A stretch of 64,000 nucleotides of DNA from NCBI GenBank assembly GCA_938743325.2, contig OW568895.1, forward strand, positions 126,501 through 190,500. Direction: 5' to 3'. Shown here in pieces: positions 34,269 through 43,432 of the stretch. This stretch comes from Pycnococcus provasolii (Eukaryota > Chlorophyta > Pseudoscourfieldiophyceae > Pseudoscourfieldiales > Pycnococcaceae). The notes under the pieces were generated by a model. That model saw only the letters and a program-made list of their open reading frames with translations, did no database searches and was not told the origin of the DNA. A program made the position numbers and the translations under genes. Every line of letters starts with the position of its first letter. Position 1 is the first letter of the stretch.

Positions 34269-35982
34269 CGTGCAGAGCTCCTCTTCGGCGTGGGGATGCG
34301 GTGCGCGCTGTCCCTGTCTCACGCGCTGCTCGGCCGAGTGCGAAGGTAACCCTCAACCTGAAGTTGCCTGAAGTACCCTATTATCCGTGCCTGCCGTGCG
34401 CACAAACACGCGGTGCGCCTGCGCGCGCACGCACGTGGGAGTCGGCGTACCTACGAGCGTACCTGTCTTTTGCAAGACTATTAATAGGCTCAACTGAGGG
34501 CGTGCCCCCCCCAGTACTGTCCTCAGGCCAGGCAGCGAGATAGGCCCACTCACTCAAGAGGCTCACTCACTCCAGAGGCCTATCGTAGTGTCGCCTGCCT
34601 GCCTGTCTGGACTCTGAGGCTCACCTCAGACGACTGCCACCGACCGAGGCAGTGGCAATTAAGCACGTGCCAATGCTGCCGAGAAGGACGAATGAATATT
34701 TGGGCGCCGGGGACCCGGGTGGTCCCAGTCCCAGTCCGGAGAACTGGCGCCGGCGCCGCTGACTGACTGACTGATTCTACTGATATCAGCGTTGAGACCA
34801 CCTCACCACCGGCGGGTTGGAATCCTGCATGTTTTCTTGACCAGGATCCTGCAAGAGTTGACGCAAGGTCCGGTCCGGTCCGGTCCGTCGTGGACCGTGG
34901 ACGTGGAGGCGAATCTGCACTTCTGCAGGCGTCTGCATTAGCCGCGCTGATGATGAAGTCAAGAGGAAGAACAAGGCCGGCGCCTGATTGGTCCTGATGA
35001 GGGAGGAGGTTGGTAGAGATGCGCTCACCTTTAAAGACCTCTCACAAAGTCGCGGTCAACGGACGAAAGCATAGTGGTAGTCTATGCGCCGCCGAAGGAG
35101 CTCGCCGATGGTAAATAAATACCAGGAAATCACGGCAGGTTGTGTACCTGTACGAGAGAAAGCTGGAAAGTGGTACGAAAGGCGTGCGTGGCTGTGCCTC
35201 ATTCGCTCGCATGAATCTTTCCAGTTCCAACGCATCCTTCAAGTGTTCTTTCAAGGCTTCTCTCACTCTCAGTTCGTGCCTCTGTCGTGAACCGTCAGCA
35301 AGTGTTCGGTCAAGCAAGTGGCGAGCAAGTGGCAAGCAGTGGTAATTAATGGCAACAGCCGTGGTCACGTGGTGGATCCACCGTGCCACAGTGGACCATG
35401 CAGGTGACTTAAGCACGGCTTGATGAGCTCGGCGAAAGGTTTACTCGAGCATTCGACGAGGTAAAAGATTAGCTCGGTCGGTCAAACCTCTCATAGTACT
35501 ACCAAGCTCGCTCTTGACCACCCTACAGCTGTGAACTTAAGTACAAAAACAAGTGAAGCAACCCTTGGTGGTTGGTGGATCCCACTAATAATGAGCTCCT
35601 CACGCCTCACTGCTGCCCAATGGCACCAACTTGGCAACTTGGCACCAAGTTGATGGACCCGTGCTTTTTTGTCTGATGAAGATTGGTTCCAGCAAGAATT
35701 TACTCGTTAGACTAGGCATGAAGGCAGTCGCGTCGAGCAGTCGAGCACTCGAGCACTCGAGCTCAACGCCGGTTCGCGCACAAGGCCGGTTCGCGCACAA
35801 GGCCGGTAGTAAAGGCCGGTAATAAAGGCTGGTAATAAAGGCCGGTAATAAAGGCCGGTAATAAAGGCCGGTAATAAAGGCCGTACATGTGTGGCATCAC
35901 GTCTTCCACGCATAGGGCAGGTTTGAGGGATCGCTCTCCGCCCCTACATATTCATCCTGTTTTAGTTTTTTGCGATCGCATC
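34269..35982. other. 1.7-kb intergenic region, repeats only
   Basis: No gene recognised. It includes short direct repeats (GAGGCTCACTCACTC near 34557; GGTCCGGTCCGGTCC near 34870; AGTGGCGAGCAAGTGGCAAGC near 35320) and a 13-bp tandem array at 35805-35880. Short frames have no recognisable content. GC content is lower than in coding DNA. Confidence 0.5.
35767..35886. repeat. minisatellite, 16-bp then 13-bp units
   Basis: Two copies of GGTTCGCGCACAAGGCC, then about six copies of GGCCGGTAATAAA with few changes, ending at the first possible start of the MYND-SET gene. Confidence 0.85.
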
Positions 35983-36295
35983 ATGTCGTCGTCGTCGTCG
36001 CACACGGGCACTTCAGTGTCAACGGCATACCAGGTTCACCTCCCATTATGTGTTTTAACAAATAATAATATTGCCGACGACGTGCAAGTTGACGTCGTGC
36101 TTGATGAACCAACTTCGAATTCAGATCACAATGTGTGGACAGTTCAAGTCGTCGACGTCCACAACAACAAGAATACGCGACTGTGGACGTCGCCGTCCAT
36201 CTCGTCAAAAGTGCCACCAGCCGTGTCCGCCAAATTCAAGAAGAAAAAAGGGATATTAGAGGTGACGTACACAGTTTCCCATGAAAACGAAAAGA

Positions 36296-36327
<32 letters not shown>

Positions 36328-37755
36328 GCTGCGGCACCGACTGCAGGCGCCGAGTTCGAGTTACATGCAGAAGACAAGAACAAGAACCAGACGCAGATAC
36401 CAGAAAGTCGTGCGAACATGGACATGCCGCACGCCTTGTTCCGAGACGCGCCGTACGTGCGCATCGAGTCGGCGCCGCCGCCGTACGGCCGTCACGCCGT
36501 CGCGACGCAAGACGTGAAGGTGGGAACGGAAGTGTTCTCCTCGTTGCCATACGCAGCAGTCATCAGCGACAAGTACGCCGACAAGCTCTGCCACGCGTGC
36601 TTTGCTCCCCTCGGGAGCACGCCGAGACTGTGTGCAGGAGGATGCGCGTTCGCGGCGTACTGCTCCACCGAGTGTGCAGCGAACGATGCCGCGGACCACA
36701 AGCACGAGTGCACGCTGCTCGCGGCGCTCAAGGCGGCCAACCAAGCCGCCGGAAGCCGTGGCCTGCGTCTCTTCGCGCGTGTCCTAAACAAGCGCGCGAG
36801 AGAGCCAGCGGAAGCCTTCGCCGCCGTTGCGGCGCTCGATGAAGGCGCGAGCGGGTCCGGCGACGAGGCGGAGCGGGCACGCTTCCTGGGCATGGCCGGA
36901 GCAGTGAACAAGCTCGTGCCTCCAGCATCGCGTATGGACGACGTTGCCGAGCTTGCGCGCCTCATCGCCAAGGTTCACAACAATCTGCACGGGGTGTCGA
37001 ATATGCGCGGCGAGCAGGTGGCGCATGCGCTGTACCCGTCGGCGAGCTTTTTCAACCACAGTTGCTGGCCGTCGTGTGTTGTGGGGTTCAGCGGACGTGC
37101 GCTTCGCGTGCACTGCATCGATCCCAACGGCGTTGCGGCTGGCGGCATTCTCAGCATTGCGTACACGGAAGTTTACGCGAGCGAACCCGTGCGCGCACAA
37201 AATCTGCTCGAGAAGAAGGGATTCCGGTGTGCGTGCGATCGTTGCAAATCGCCTCGCGATGCAGACGTCTCGCTCACCGCATGGGCGACTGGTGCGCCGG
37301 TGGACGAACGGCGCGAGGCGAGGATGAGAGAAGACGCGAGGAATGCGCTGATCCACTACCAGAGAGCTGGCGGTGACGTCGACGCGCTTGAGACGTGTCG
37401 TGCGCGGACAGCGTCTCTGCTTTCTCGTCTCGAGGCGACGTTTGACTTGCACCACGAGTTGTGCCACGAATGCCGTTTTCTGCTCATGGACCTGTGCCGT
37501 GACCTCGGACGACACAAGGATGTGGTTCGTCTCACGAGAAATCTTGCGTCTGACCACGATGTGCACCTTCCCAAGTACCATCCGACATGCGCTCTCACAT
37601 CGTACCGTGAGGCGGAATCGTGCACGTCTCTGGGCGATAAGGGTGGAAGCCTGAAGGCTTATGAAGGCTGCCTCTCCGTGCTAAAGGTGTGCTACGGCGT
37701 CGACCACGCGGATGTCGTGGAGGTGCAGAAGCGCGTCGTCGATTGCTCCGAATGA
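35983..37755 (+). CDS. MYND-SET (SMYD-type) protein lysine methyltransferase with a CS-like N-terminal domain
   Basis: 590 residues from ATG 35983; an ATG at 35887 gives 32 more residues but lies against the minisatellite. Residues 1-110 resemble a CS/PIH1-type beta-sandwich, ending KKKKGILEVTYTV after a run of about 90 residues, then an acidic linker. The SET domain (from about residue 150) is split by a MYND zinc finger starting at Cys203 (CHACFAPLG, YCSTEC, HKHEC). NHSC (358-361) binds the methyl donor, and CACDRC is the post-SET zinc motif. A TPR-like C-terminus completes the SMYD pattern. Targets in the family are histones or cytosolic chaperone clients. A CS-like front domain would suit chaperone binding; that is inference. 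Confidence 0.85.
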
Positions 37756-37843
37756 AGGGGGGCAGATTTACATCCCCTGATGTAGTACACGTGTACAGTA
37801 AACATGAGACCCTGCCAATTTCATTGATCGGGGCAATCATCAC

Positions 37844-38431
37844 ATGATGGCGATCCCCTTCCACGTCATGCAACAGCAAATGCGAAACGGAGGGAATGGG
37901 GGTGGCGTTTCAACACTCGCCGAGGCAATCAATGAGCCGTGCGCCAACCGCGACAAGGAGCGCGCGTCCCAGCCGATGCCCAATTTCAGGAGCACGCCAG
38001 GAAATCGACACAACATGCCGCTTGCATTCTGGTCAGCGTGGACGCTAACGTCGCGCCCGCGTCGTATTGCTTTGCTCGTAGACGACGCGCAGGAAGAGTA
38101 CCGCCCCTATGCCGAGCCAATCATTCCGAACCTCGTCAAGCTCACGCAGGCGTTCCGTGCCAGAGGTGCCCCAATCATGTGGTCGGCTTGGTCTCGACAC
38201 TACAAGGACGGCATTTCTAATGCGATGGATAGGTGGTATGGGCCTGATGGATTGCGTCTACACGAGCCTGAAAATGCGCGTTACATATTCGACGGCGATG
38301 CTGGAATGCGACCGCTGAAGGAGATTGCGCCAACGGCTGATGAATTAGCTGCGGGGTGCTTCTACCACTCGCATATGCTCGACATGTTTTGTCAATCCTC
38401 GCTTGCTTGTACACGTCAATCACTTCCGTGA
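37844..38431 (+). pseudogene. isochorismatase-like hydrolase, C-terminally truncated
   Basis: 195 residues from ATG 37844. After about 65 N-terminal residues the core reads RIALLVDDAQEEY, containing the family aspartate, then FRARGAPIMWSAWSRHYKD and LKEIAPTADELAAGCFYHSHMLDMF. The usual later part, with the GVxTxxC nucleophile cysteine, is absent: the frame ends at 38431 in sequence that no longer matches the family. The RCC1-like array 2 ends only 84 bp further on. Either the gene is broken, or an intron joins it to an exon I cannot find; I see no such exon before the array. Without the cysteine it would not be an active hydrolase. Confidence 0.6.
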
Positions 38432-38514
38432 TCGGAAGAACGCGTCAACTTTAACTTTAACGTCATGTGAAATAAGTGAATGATGTAATTGTACAATGTG
38501 AACGTGAGATTTGT

Positions 38515-39552
38515 TTACAAGATGCGAACCTCAGTCATGAACCGCGTGCCGTTGAGCTCACCTAAGCGCAACGCATCGGTAGGTGCTTGGCCGGTAACGT
38601 TATCACCCCAGCACGCGACGCTCCCGTCGGCTCGCAGTGCCAACGAGTGACTGTAACCCGCGGCGACCGCTACGAAGTCGCCCTCCACGCCGGCGGGAGG
38701 CGCCTGGCTGTCGTCGTTCCAGCCCCAGCACGCGACGCTCCCGTCGGCTCGCAGTGCCAACGAGTGTTCACAGCCCGCGGCGACCGCTACGAAGTCGCCC
38801 TCCATGCCGGCGGGAGGCGCTTCGCCGTTACCGTTCCAACCCCAGCACGCGACGCTCCCGTCGGCTCGCAGTGCCAACGAGTAAGCGAAGCCCGCGGCGA
38901 CCGCTACGAAGTCGCCCGCCACGCCGGCGGGAGGCGCTTCGCCGTTAACGTTATCACCCCAGCACGCGACGCTCCCGTCGGCTCGCACTGCCAACGAGTG
39001 ATCACTGCCCGCGGCGACCGCTACGAAGTCGCCCTCCACGCCGGCGGGAGGCGCCTGGCTGTCGTCGTTCCAGCCCCAGCACGCGACGCTCCCGTCGGCT
39101 CGCAGTGCCAACGAGTGATCACTGCCCGCGGCGACCGCTACGAAGTCGCCCTCCACGCCAGCGGGAGGCGCCTGGCCGCGGTTGTTCCGTCCCCAACACG
39201 CGACGCTCCCGTCGGCTCGCACTGCCAACGAGTGTCCATTGCCCGCGGCGACCGCTACGAAGTCGCCCTCCACGCCAGCGGGAGGCGCTTGGCCGTCATC
39301 GTTATCACCCCAGCACGCGACGCTCCCGTCGGCTCGCAATGCCAACGAGTGACTTTGACCCGCACTAATCATGGCGTTTGCCCTTGCGCGCCGAATGCGC
39401 CTTTCTTGAACAACGGCGATTCGCCGCGGCCTGTGCACGGTGACGAGCCAGTCGAGCCATACGGCGATGGCTTTGTCCTTCAGGCTCAGCAGCAGGTGGT
39501 TGTTGTGTGACGCTGACACTGGTGGGACATTCATGTCGGACACGGGCATCAT
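38515..39552 (-). CDS. RCC1-like repeat protein, array 2 (7 units)
   Basis: 345 residues from ATG 39552 (MMPVSDMNVPPVSAS); the frame is open to 39606 but with TTG only. After about 75 residues including KDKAIAVWLDWLVTVHR come seven copies of a 39-residue unit ACWGxNxxGQAPPAGVEGDFVAVAAGxxHSLALRADGSV. Units are more alike than those of array 1 (for example 38710-38766 and 39061-39117 are nearly the same). The two arrays share the unit length, ACWG core and the DNA phrase CCCAGCACGCGAC. A seven-bladed propeller is plausible. The 3' end lies next to the truncated isochorismatase gene. Confidence 0.8.
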   Translation of the reverse strand: MMPVSDMNVPPVSASHNNHLLLSLKDKAIAVWLDWLVTVHRPRRIAVVQERRIRRARANAMISAGQSHSLALRADGSVACWGDNDDGQAPPAGVEGDFVAVAAGNGHSLAVRADGSVACWGRNNRGQAPPAGVEGDFVAVAAGSDHSLALRADGSVACWGWNDDSQAPPAGVEGDFVAVAAGSDHSLAVRADGSVACWGDNVNGEAPPAGVAGDFVAVAAGFAYSLALRADGSVACWGWNGNGEAPPAGMEGDFVAVAAGCEHSLALRADGSVACWGWNDDSQAPPAGVEGDFVAVAAGYSHSLALRADGSVACWGDNVTGQAPTDALRLGELNGTRFMTEVRIL

Positions 39553-39637
39553 GACACGCTGGGCAAAATAATAATAATGCAAAATGACCGAGGGCAATTC
39601 AACCAACTACCAAGAAAAAGAAGACCGAAACCCCGAA

Positions 39638-39657
39638 CCCCAACCCCGAACCCCGAA
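39638..39657. promoter_or_regulatory. AACCCCGAA cluster upstream of RCC1-like array 2
   Basis: Three copies of the CCCCGAAC motif lie about 90 bp upstream of the ATG at 39552, next to the MULE target duplication. It belongs to the recurrent AACCCCGAA/TTCGGGGTT set. Confidence 0.35.
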
Positions 39658-39667
39658 CTCGCCTCCC
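39658..39667. repeat. target site duplication of the MULE, left copy
   Basis: CTCGCCTCCC directly precedes the left terminal inverted repeat; the identical 10-mer follows the right one at 42092-42101. Confidence 0.9.
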
Positions 39668-39722
39668 GAAGAAATTTCAGTTTTGGATCAAAAGGGCCTT
39701 TTTTGTTTCACTGTTGGATCAT
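39668..39722 (+). repeat. MULE left terminal inverted repeat (55 bp)
   Basis: Begins GAAGAAATTTCAGTTTTGG and ends GTTGGATCAT; exact reverse complement of 42037-42091. Confidence 0.93.
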
Positions 39723-39857
39723 TGGATCAAAGTTGGATCAAGTTGGATCAAGTTGGATCAAGTTGGATCAGTTGGATCACGTTGGATCACGTTGGATCAC
39801 GTTGGATCACGTTGGATCACGTTGGATCACATTGGATCAGGTGGATCACGTTGGATG
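39713..39857. repeat. 11-bp tandem array (GTTGGATCAMG) inside the MULE left end
   Basis: About twelve copies of TTGGATCA with AG or CG spacers, overlapping the inner end of the TIR. The right end has only a few GATCCAAC copies. Subterminal repeats of this kind often serve as transposase binding sites; that is inference here. Confidence 0.85.
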
Positions 39858-39921
39858 TCTTAAACTGTCAAAAGTGATTCCCTTACACGTTGTTGGTTGT
39901 TACCCTTATCCCAAACTTGCC

Positions 39922-41875
39922 TCAAAGCTTGCGCCGGATCGACCGCCGCAACGGCGTCGCCGGTTCGCCGTCGTCGCCGCGCCGTGCTTCGCCGGAGCCA
40001 GCGCCGGCGCCGGCGGAGGGCACGTTCTCTCCGGCAGACGCAATGCGCTTCTTCTTCTTCTTCTTCTTGTCGTCGTACGGGAAACTCGGGAGCGTGCACT
40101 TGTCGCTCCGCAACTCCTCCATTTCCACCAACTCCACGGTCCTCCCATTCAACGCCTGGCGAAGCGTATCGACGAGGTACGCCTGGTGGTGACAGTGAGT
40201 GAAGAATTCCGTCACGGTTGTCACCCTAGGTGCATAGAAGCCGGTAGTCTTGTGGCACTCCATCGCGGCGGCAATGTAGTGCGCACAAGGGCGTCGCTCT
40301 TGTTGGCACGTGACGCAGTTCCCGTGCCGGAGGAATGGCTGTGCGAGATCGATACGGCGCTTCGTCCTCACCTCCTTCACCTGATAGACGAACTCGAGCG
40401 GTGTCGCCTCCACCATCATTCCAGGCGCACGCATGCTCTCCTCGTCGTACTTGTCCCGGATCGATGGCAGAATCACGTCATCGGCGTTGACCTTCTTCAG
40501 CTCACCGACAAGGCGCGTGATCACGCTCATCTGCACGTCGAGTATGCCGCTCAAGATGTCAAGCGGTGAGTCCTCAGCGCGCACGCCAAGCGCGTCAAGT
40601 CGCCCGTTCTCCTGCTCAACCTGATTCGACGTCGTCTTGCCGAACATCGACACGCCTTTCTCGACCAGGTCCGCAAGAAAGAAGAGCCCTTCCTGCTCCT
40701 CCAAGTAGTCGGCAGCAGCAGCGTTCTGCGCCCTCAAACATTCGAGGTTTGTTTCGAGCTCCTGGTACGTCGCCGCCTTCACCACACTCCAGTACGTGCC
40801 CTCATGAATGGCTCCGCAGTTGTGTTTGAGGTTCCTCAGCATGTGTATCAAGCACCATACATGACACGCGTCCGGCAAGGCTTTAGCGACCGCAGGAATG
40901 AGTCCTTTCCCACGGTCCGACACGACGGTGCACTGCTTCACGAACGCAGCGAACGTTGCGTTCTTCAACGCGAGCTCGAGGAGCAGAGCGTGCGTGAGTG
41001 CACTCCTTCTCGTCGAGCGCGATGAGACACGCAACCGGCAGATTGCACATCGTCTTCGTCGGCAGCTTCGCCTCCAAGATGAGCAGGCGCCCTTGGAAGG
41101 ACCCGTGCAAGTGACAGGCGTCCAACGCGATTACGTCCAAGCCTGCGCGCGCCGCGACCTCTGCTGCAGACCCAAGCAAGTAGCCGCAAGCAACAAGTTT
41201 GTTCTCCTTGTCTGTCAAGAACACCGTGTGTGACCCGGGATTCGTTTGAACGAGCTTGTCGAGGAATGGCTTGATGATCTGGTAACTGTAGTTATACTCA
41301 GTTTCGCTCATCGTGATGACCTCCTGCTTCGCGCGCCACGCCGTCGTCTTGGACGCGTGCGCGCCGCCTTCGATCGCACCCATGACGTTGACTGCTTTCG
41401 TCTTGAGCTTCGGCTCTAGACTAACTGCTAGTTGAACCGAAGAAACCGCGGCAATGTCGCGCGCCTTGTTGGTGCGCGCCGTCGACACGCACAGACGATT
41501 GTGCGGTCTGCAGGAGCACAGGTCGACTCTCCACCCCTCCTTCCGGCATCTCAGTGTCACCACGCAAGAGCATTCCGATGACGAGCACGCCATGAGCGCC
41601 GTGCGGCTTCCTGAGAAACCCACTCCTTCAATCTTCGCTGCGGTTCTCATGCTTTTCCCGTGTGCCTTTGCGTGTGTGTGTATTTCCTGCACGAGCTTTG
41701 CGCGTCCCTCCTTGTTCGCCGCGTGCACGGTGGCAGGAAGTGATGCCATGAAAGGATCCTCGTCACTCTCGGCGGCACGCGCGTCTCCCGCACCCGCTCC
41801 ACTCTCACGTACGGCAATGGCAGCACCACGAGACGGAGGCGGAGGCGGCGCAGGACGGGCACGACGGGTGGGCAT
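39922..41875 (-). pseudogene. MULE transposase with one frameshift
   Basis: The gene starts at ATG 41875 (MPTRRARPAPPPPPSRG). The N-terminal part has a Cys/His cluster (SSSECSCVV...DLCSCRPH) like the WRKY-GCM1/FLYWCH DNA-binding fold. The catalytic domain shows DACHLHG (first Asp), VVSDRGKGLIPAVAKALPDA followed by CHVWCLIH (second Asp and C/H motif), and TTSNQVEQENGRL with the likely Glu. A SWIM zinc finger (CVTCQQERRPCAHYIAAAME) follows, then a Lys-rich tail. The two frames overlap at 40883-41034, and the family reading changes frame once near 41,005, so one single-base indel (or a sequencing error) interrupts an otherwise complete transposase. Confidence 0.88.
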
Positions 41876-42036
41876 GGCGACTGTGAATGGTGACTGTAAT
41901 ACCCTACTACATAGGGGGAAAGTCGGTTGCCGCCGCCTGTGAGCAATGAACGGGGCAACAAGTCGAGAAATTCTTGGAAGTTTCTTGGTCGACGCCACAA
42001 GTCGAGAATTCGGGTTTGATCCAACAACATGATGTC

Positions 42037-42091
42037 ATGATCCAACAGTGAAACAAAAAAGGCCCTTTTGATCCAAAACTGAAATTTCTTC
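42037..42091 (-). repeat. MULE right terminal inverted repeat (55 bp)
   Basis: Exact inverse copy of 39668-39722. Confidence 0.93.
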
Positions 42092-42101
42092 CTCGCCTCC
42101 C
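42092..42101. repeat. target site duplication of the MULE, right copy
   Basis: CTCGCCTCCC, identical to 39658-39667 in the same orientation. Confidence 0.9.
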
Positions 42102-42627
42102 CTTATTTTTTAAAACCCTACTCCCCAAAACTGAAAACGGCCTCGAGCACTCAGTCAGAATTCTAACCTTAGAACCCAGCTGTCAGTTGCCTGGGTTTTC
42201 CCCCCCCCCTGGACCCGGTAACATAACGTCCATGGCGCCTTTATTTACTCCCTCCCGGACGACGTTCGGTGGTGGCTCCAGTCGGTGCACTCACTATATA
42301 TATGCCTCCTGCTGCCGCTCTCTCGCTCTGTGTGTGTGTGTGTGTGTGTCTCTTTAGTTTCCTCTCTCTCTGTGTTGTCTCGGTGCTTAATCATAAGCGG
42401 GATTGGTTCATTTGGTTGGGATAATAGGTATTGGTTGGCACTCCTCTGTCTGTGGCCATTTATTGGTTGGTGTGGTTTCCCATTTATTATTGGTTGGTGT
42501 GGTTAGCTGATATATCATAGGTCTACAGTTGTTGTTGGTGGTGGTGATCGTTGTCGTCGTCGCCATCCAGTCATTAATTAGTCGTCATCCGTTGGAAGTA
42601 AGTCAGAGGAGGACTGCATTCGTCATC
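42102..42627. other. intergenic, 5' region of the secreted-protein gene
   Basis: No gene. Contains a C-run (42200-42210), a (TG)n run (42330-42349), repeated ATTGGTTGG motifs (42400-42500) and a GTCGTC-rich stretch before the start. Confidence 0.5.
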
Positions 42628-43332
42628 ATGATGACGACGCACGCACTCACTCTTCTTCTTCTTCTCTGCTTCGCGTTCGCGGCGACTCCCTCAGCCGCAC
42701 AGCAGCAATACAATAACGGCGCCGGTCTCGTGAGCGAAAACTACGCGCCCTCCGAAAAACTTGGTGCTGTTGGCGCGGGAGGATCAGGACGCCTCGAATA
42801 CCCGCAGAGCCACGCAGCAGCAGCAGCAACACGACGTGCCTCTGAACTTCTCGTGGGTGGTGGTGGCTCTACGACGGACATAGCAACAAGCAACAGCAAT
42901 AACGAAGACACGACGACTGATCAATCAAGCGACGATGTTGCCGCGATCATCAAGTCGATCGCACGTCGCTTCGGGTCACCCCAAGCGACCGCGAAGAAGG
43001 CGGAAGAGACGTCCAAACAGCTCGTGCCTCTGACGCCGTTCAGCTTTCTTCCATTCAATCCCATCACGTTTGTTCAGCTTTCGGCACTCTTCGCCATCCC
43101 ATTTCTACAGCTCATCAAGATTGCGTCGGTATTTCGCGTCATCTGTGAAGGTGGACCGCCATGCCGTGCGGTGTTTCCCGAGGTGAAGTCGTTGAGCGAT
43201 CCGATCCCAGTGGAGACGAAGATCGTGCCTACTGAGTTCCCAGTGTCTCCTCCTGAAGAAGAAGAAGGAGGAGACGACGAAGAAGAAGAACAGCCGTTGA
43301 AAAACGACGACGAGCTCAACAACGAGCACTAA
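42628..43332 (+). CDS. secreted or membrane-associated protein of unknown function (234 aa)
   Basis: From the double ATG at 42628/42631 there is a classic signal peptide (ALTLLLLLCFAFAATPSAAQQ). A polar Ala/Ser/Asn-rich region follows. Near residues 140-170 a hydrophobic stretch (FVQLSALFAIPFLQLIKIASVF) with PFSFLPFNPI before it could be a membrane or hairpin anchor, then ICEGGPPC with a cysteine pair. The C-terminus is acidic (Glu/Asp runs, coded by GAAGAA repeats). No family is recognised. Confidence 0.7.
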   Translation: MMTTHALTLLLLLCFAFAATPSAAQQQYNNGAGLVSENYAPSEKLGAVGAGGSGRLEYPQSHAAAAATRRASELLVGGGGSTTDIATSNSNNEDTTTDQSSDDVAAIIKSIARRFGSPQATAKKAEETSKQLVPLTPFSFLPFNPITFVQLSALFAIPFLQLIKIASVFRVICEGGPPCRAVFPEVKSLSDPIPVETKIVPTEFPVSPPEEEEGGDDEEEEQPLKNDDELNNEH

Positions 43333-43432
43333 CGAGACTGATACTGAAAATTGATTTAGTGATCACGGAGTTCACAATTGAAAAGCAAACAAAAAGTAAA
43401 CAGAAAAAAAGTCGCTCTTAACATCGAATTAT

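Larger units (their letters stand above)
39668..42091 (-). mobile_element. Mutator-like (MULE) DNA transposon, complete with TIRs and TSD
   Basis: A 2,424-bp element bounded by 55-bp terminal inverted repeats that match at every base and flanked by a 10-bp target duplication. MULEs typically make 8-11 bp duplications. It contains one minus-strand transposase gene and an 11-bp tandem repeat inside the left end. Identical ends and target copies mean a recent insertion. It sits upstream of RCC1-like array 2. Confidence 0.93.

Noticed and set aside
38587-39510. Long plus-strand open frame antisense to RCC1-like array 2
   Set aside because: The repeat unit is 117 bp, a multiple of three, so an open antisense frame in one unit is copied to all. 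It has no recognisable motif, and the minus frame gives the clear ACWG repeats.
39577-40569. 330-residue plus-strand frame across the MULE left end
   Set aside because: It runs through the TIR and the 11-bp tandem repeat, antisense to the transposase; the DQVGSSWIKLD-like repeats are just the translated satellite.
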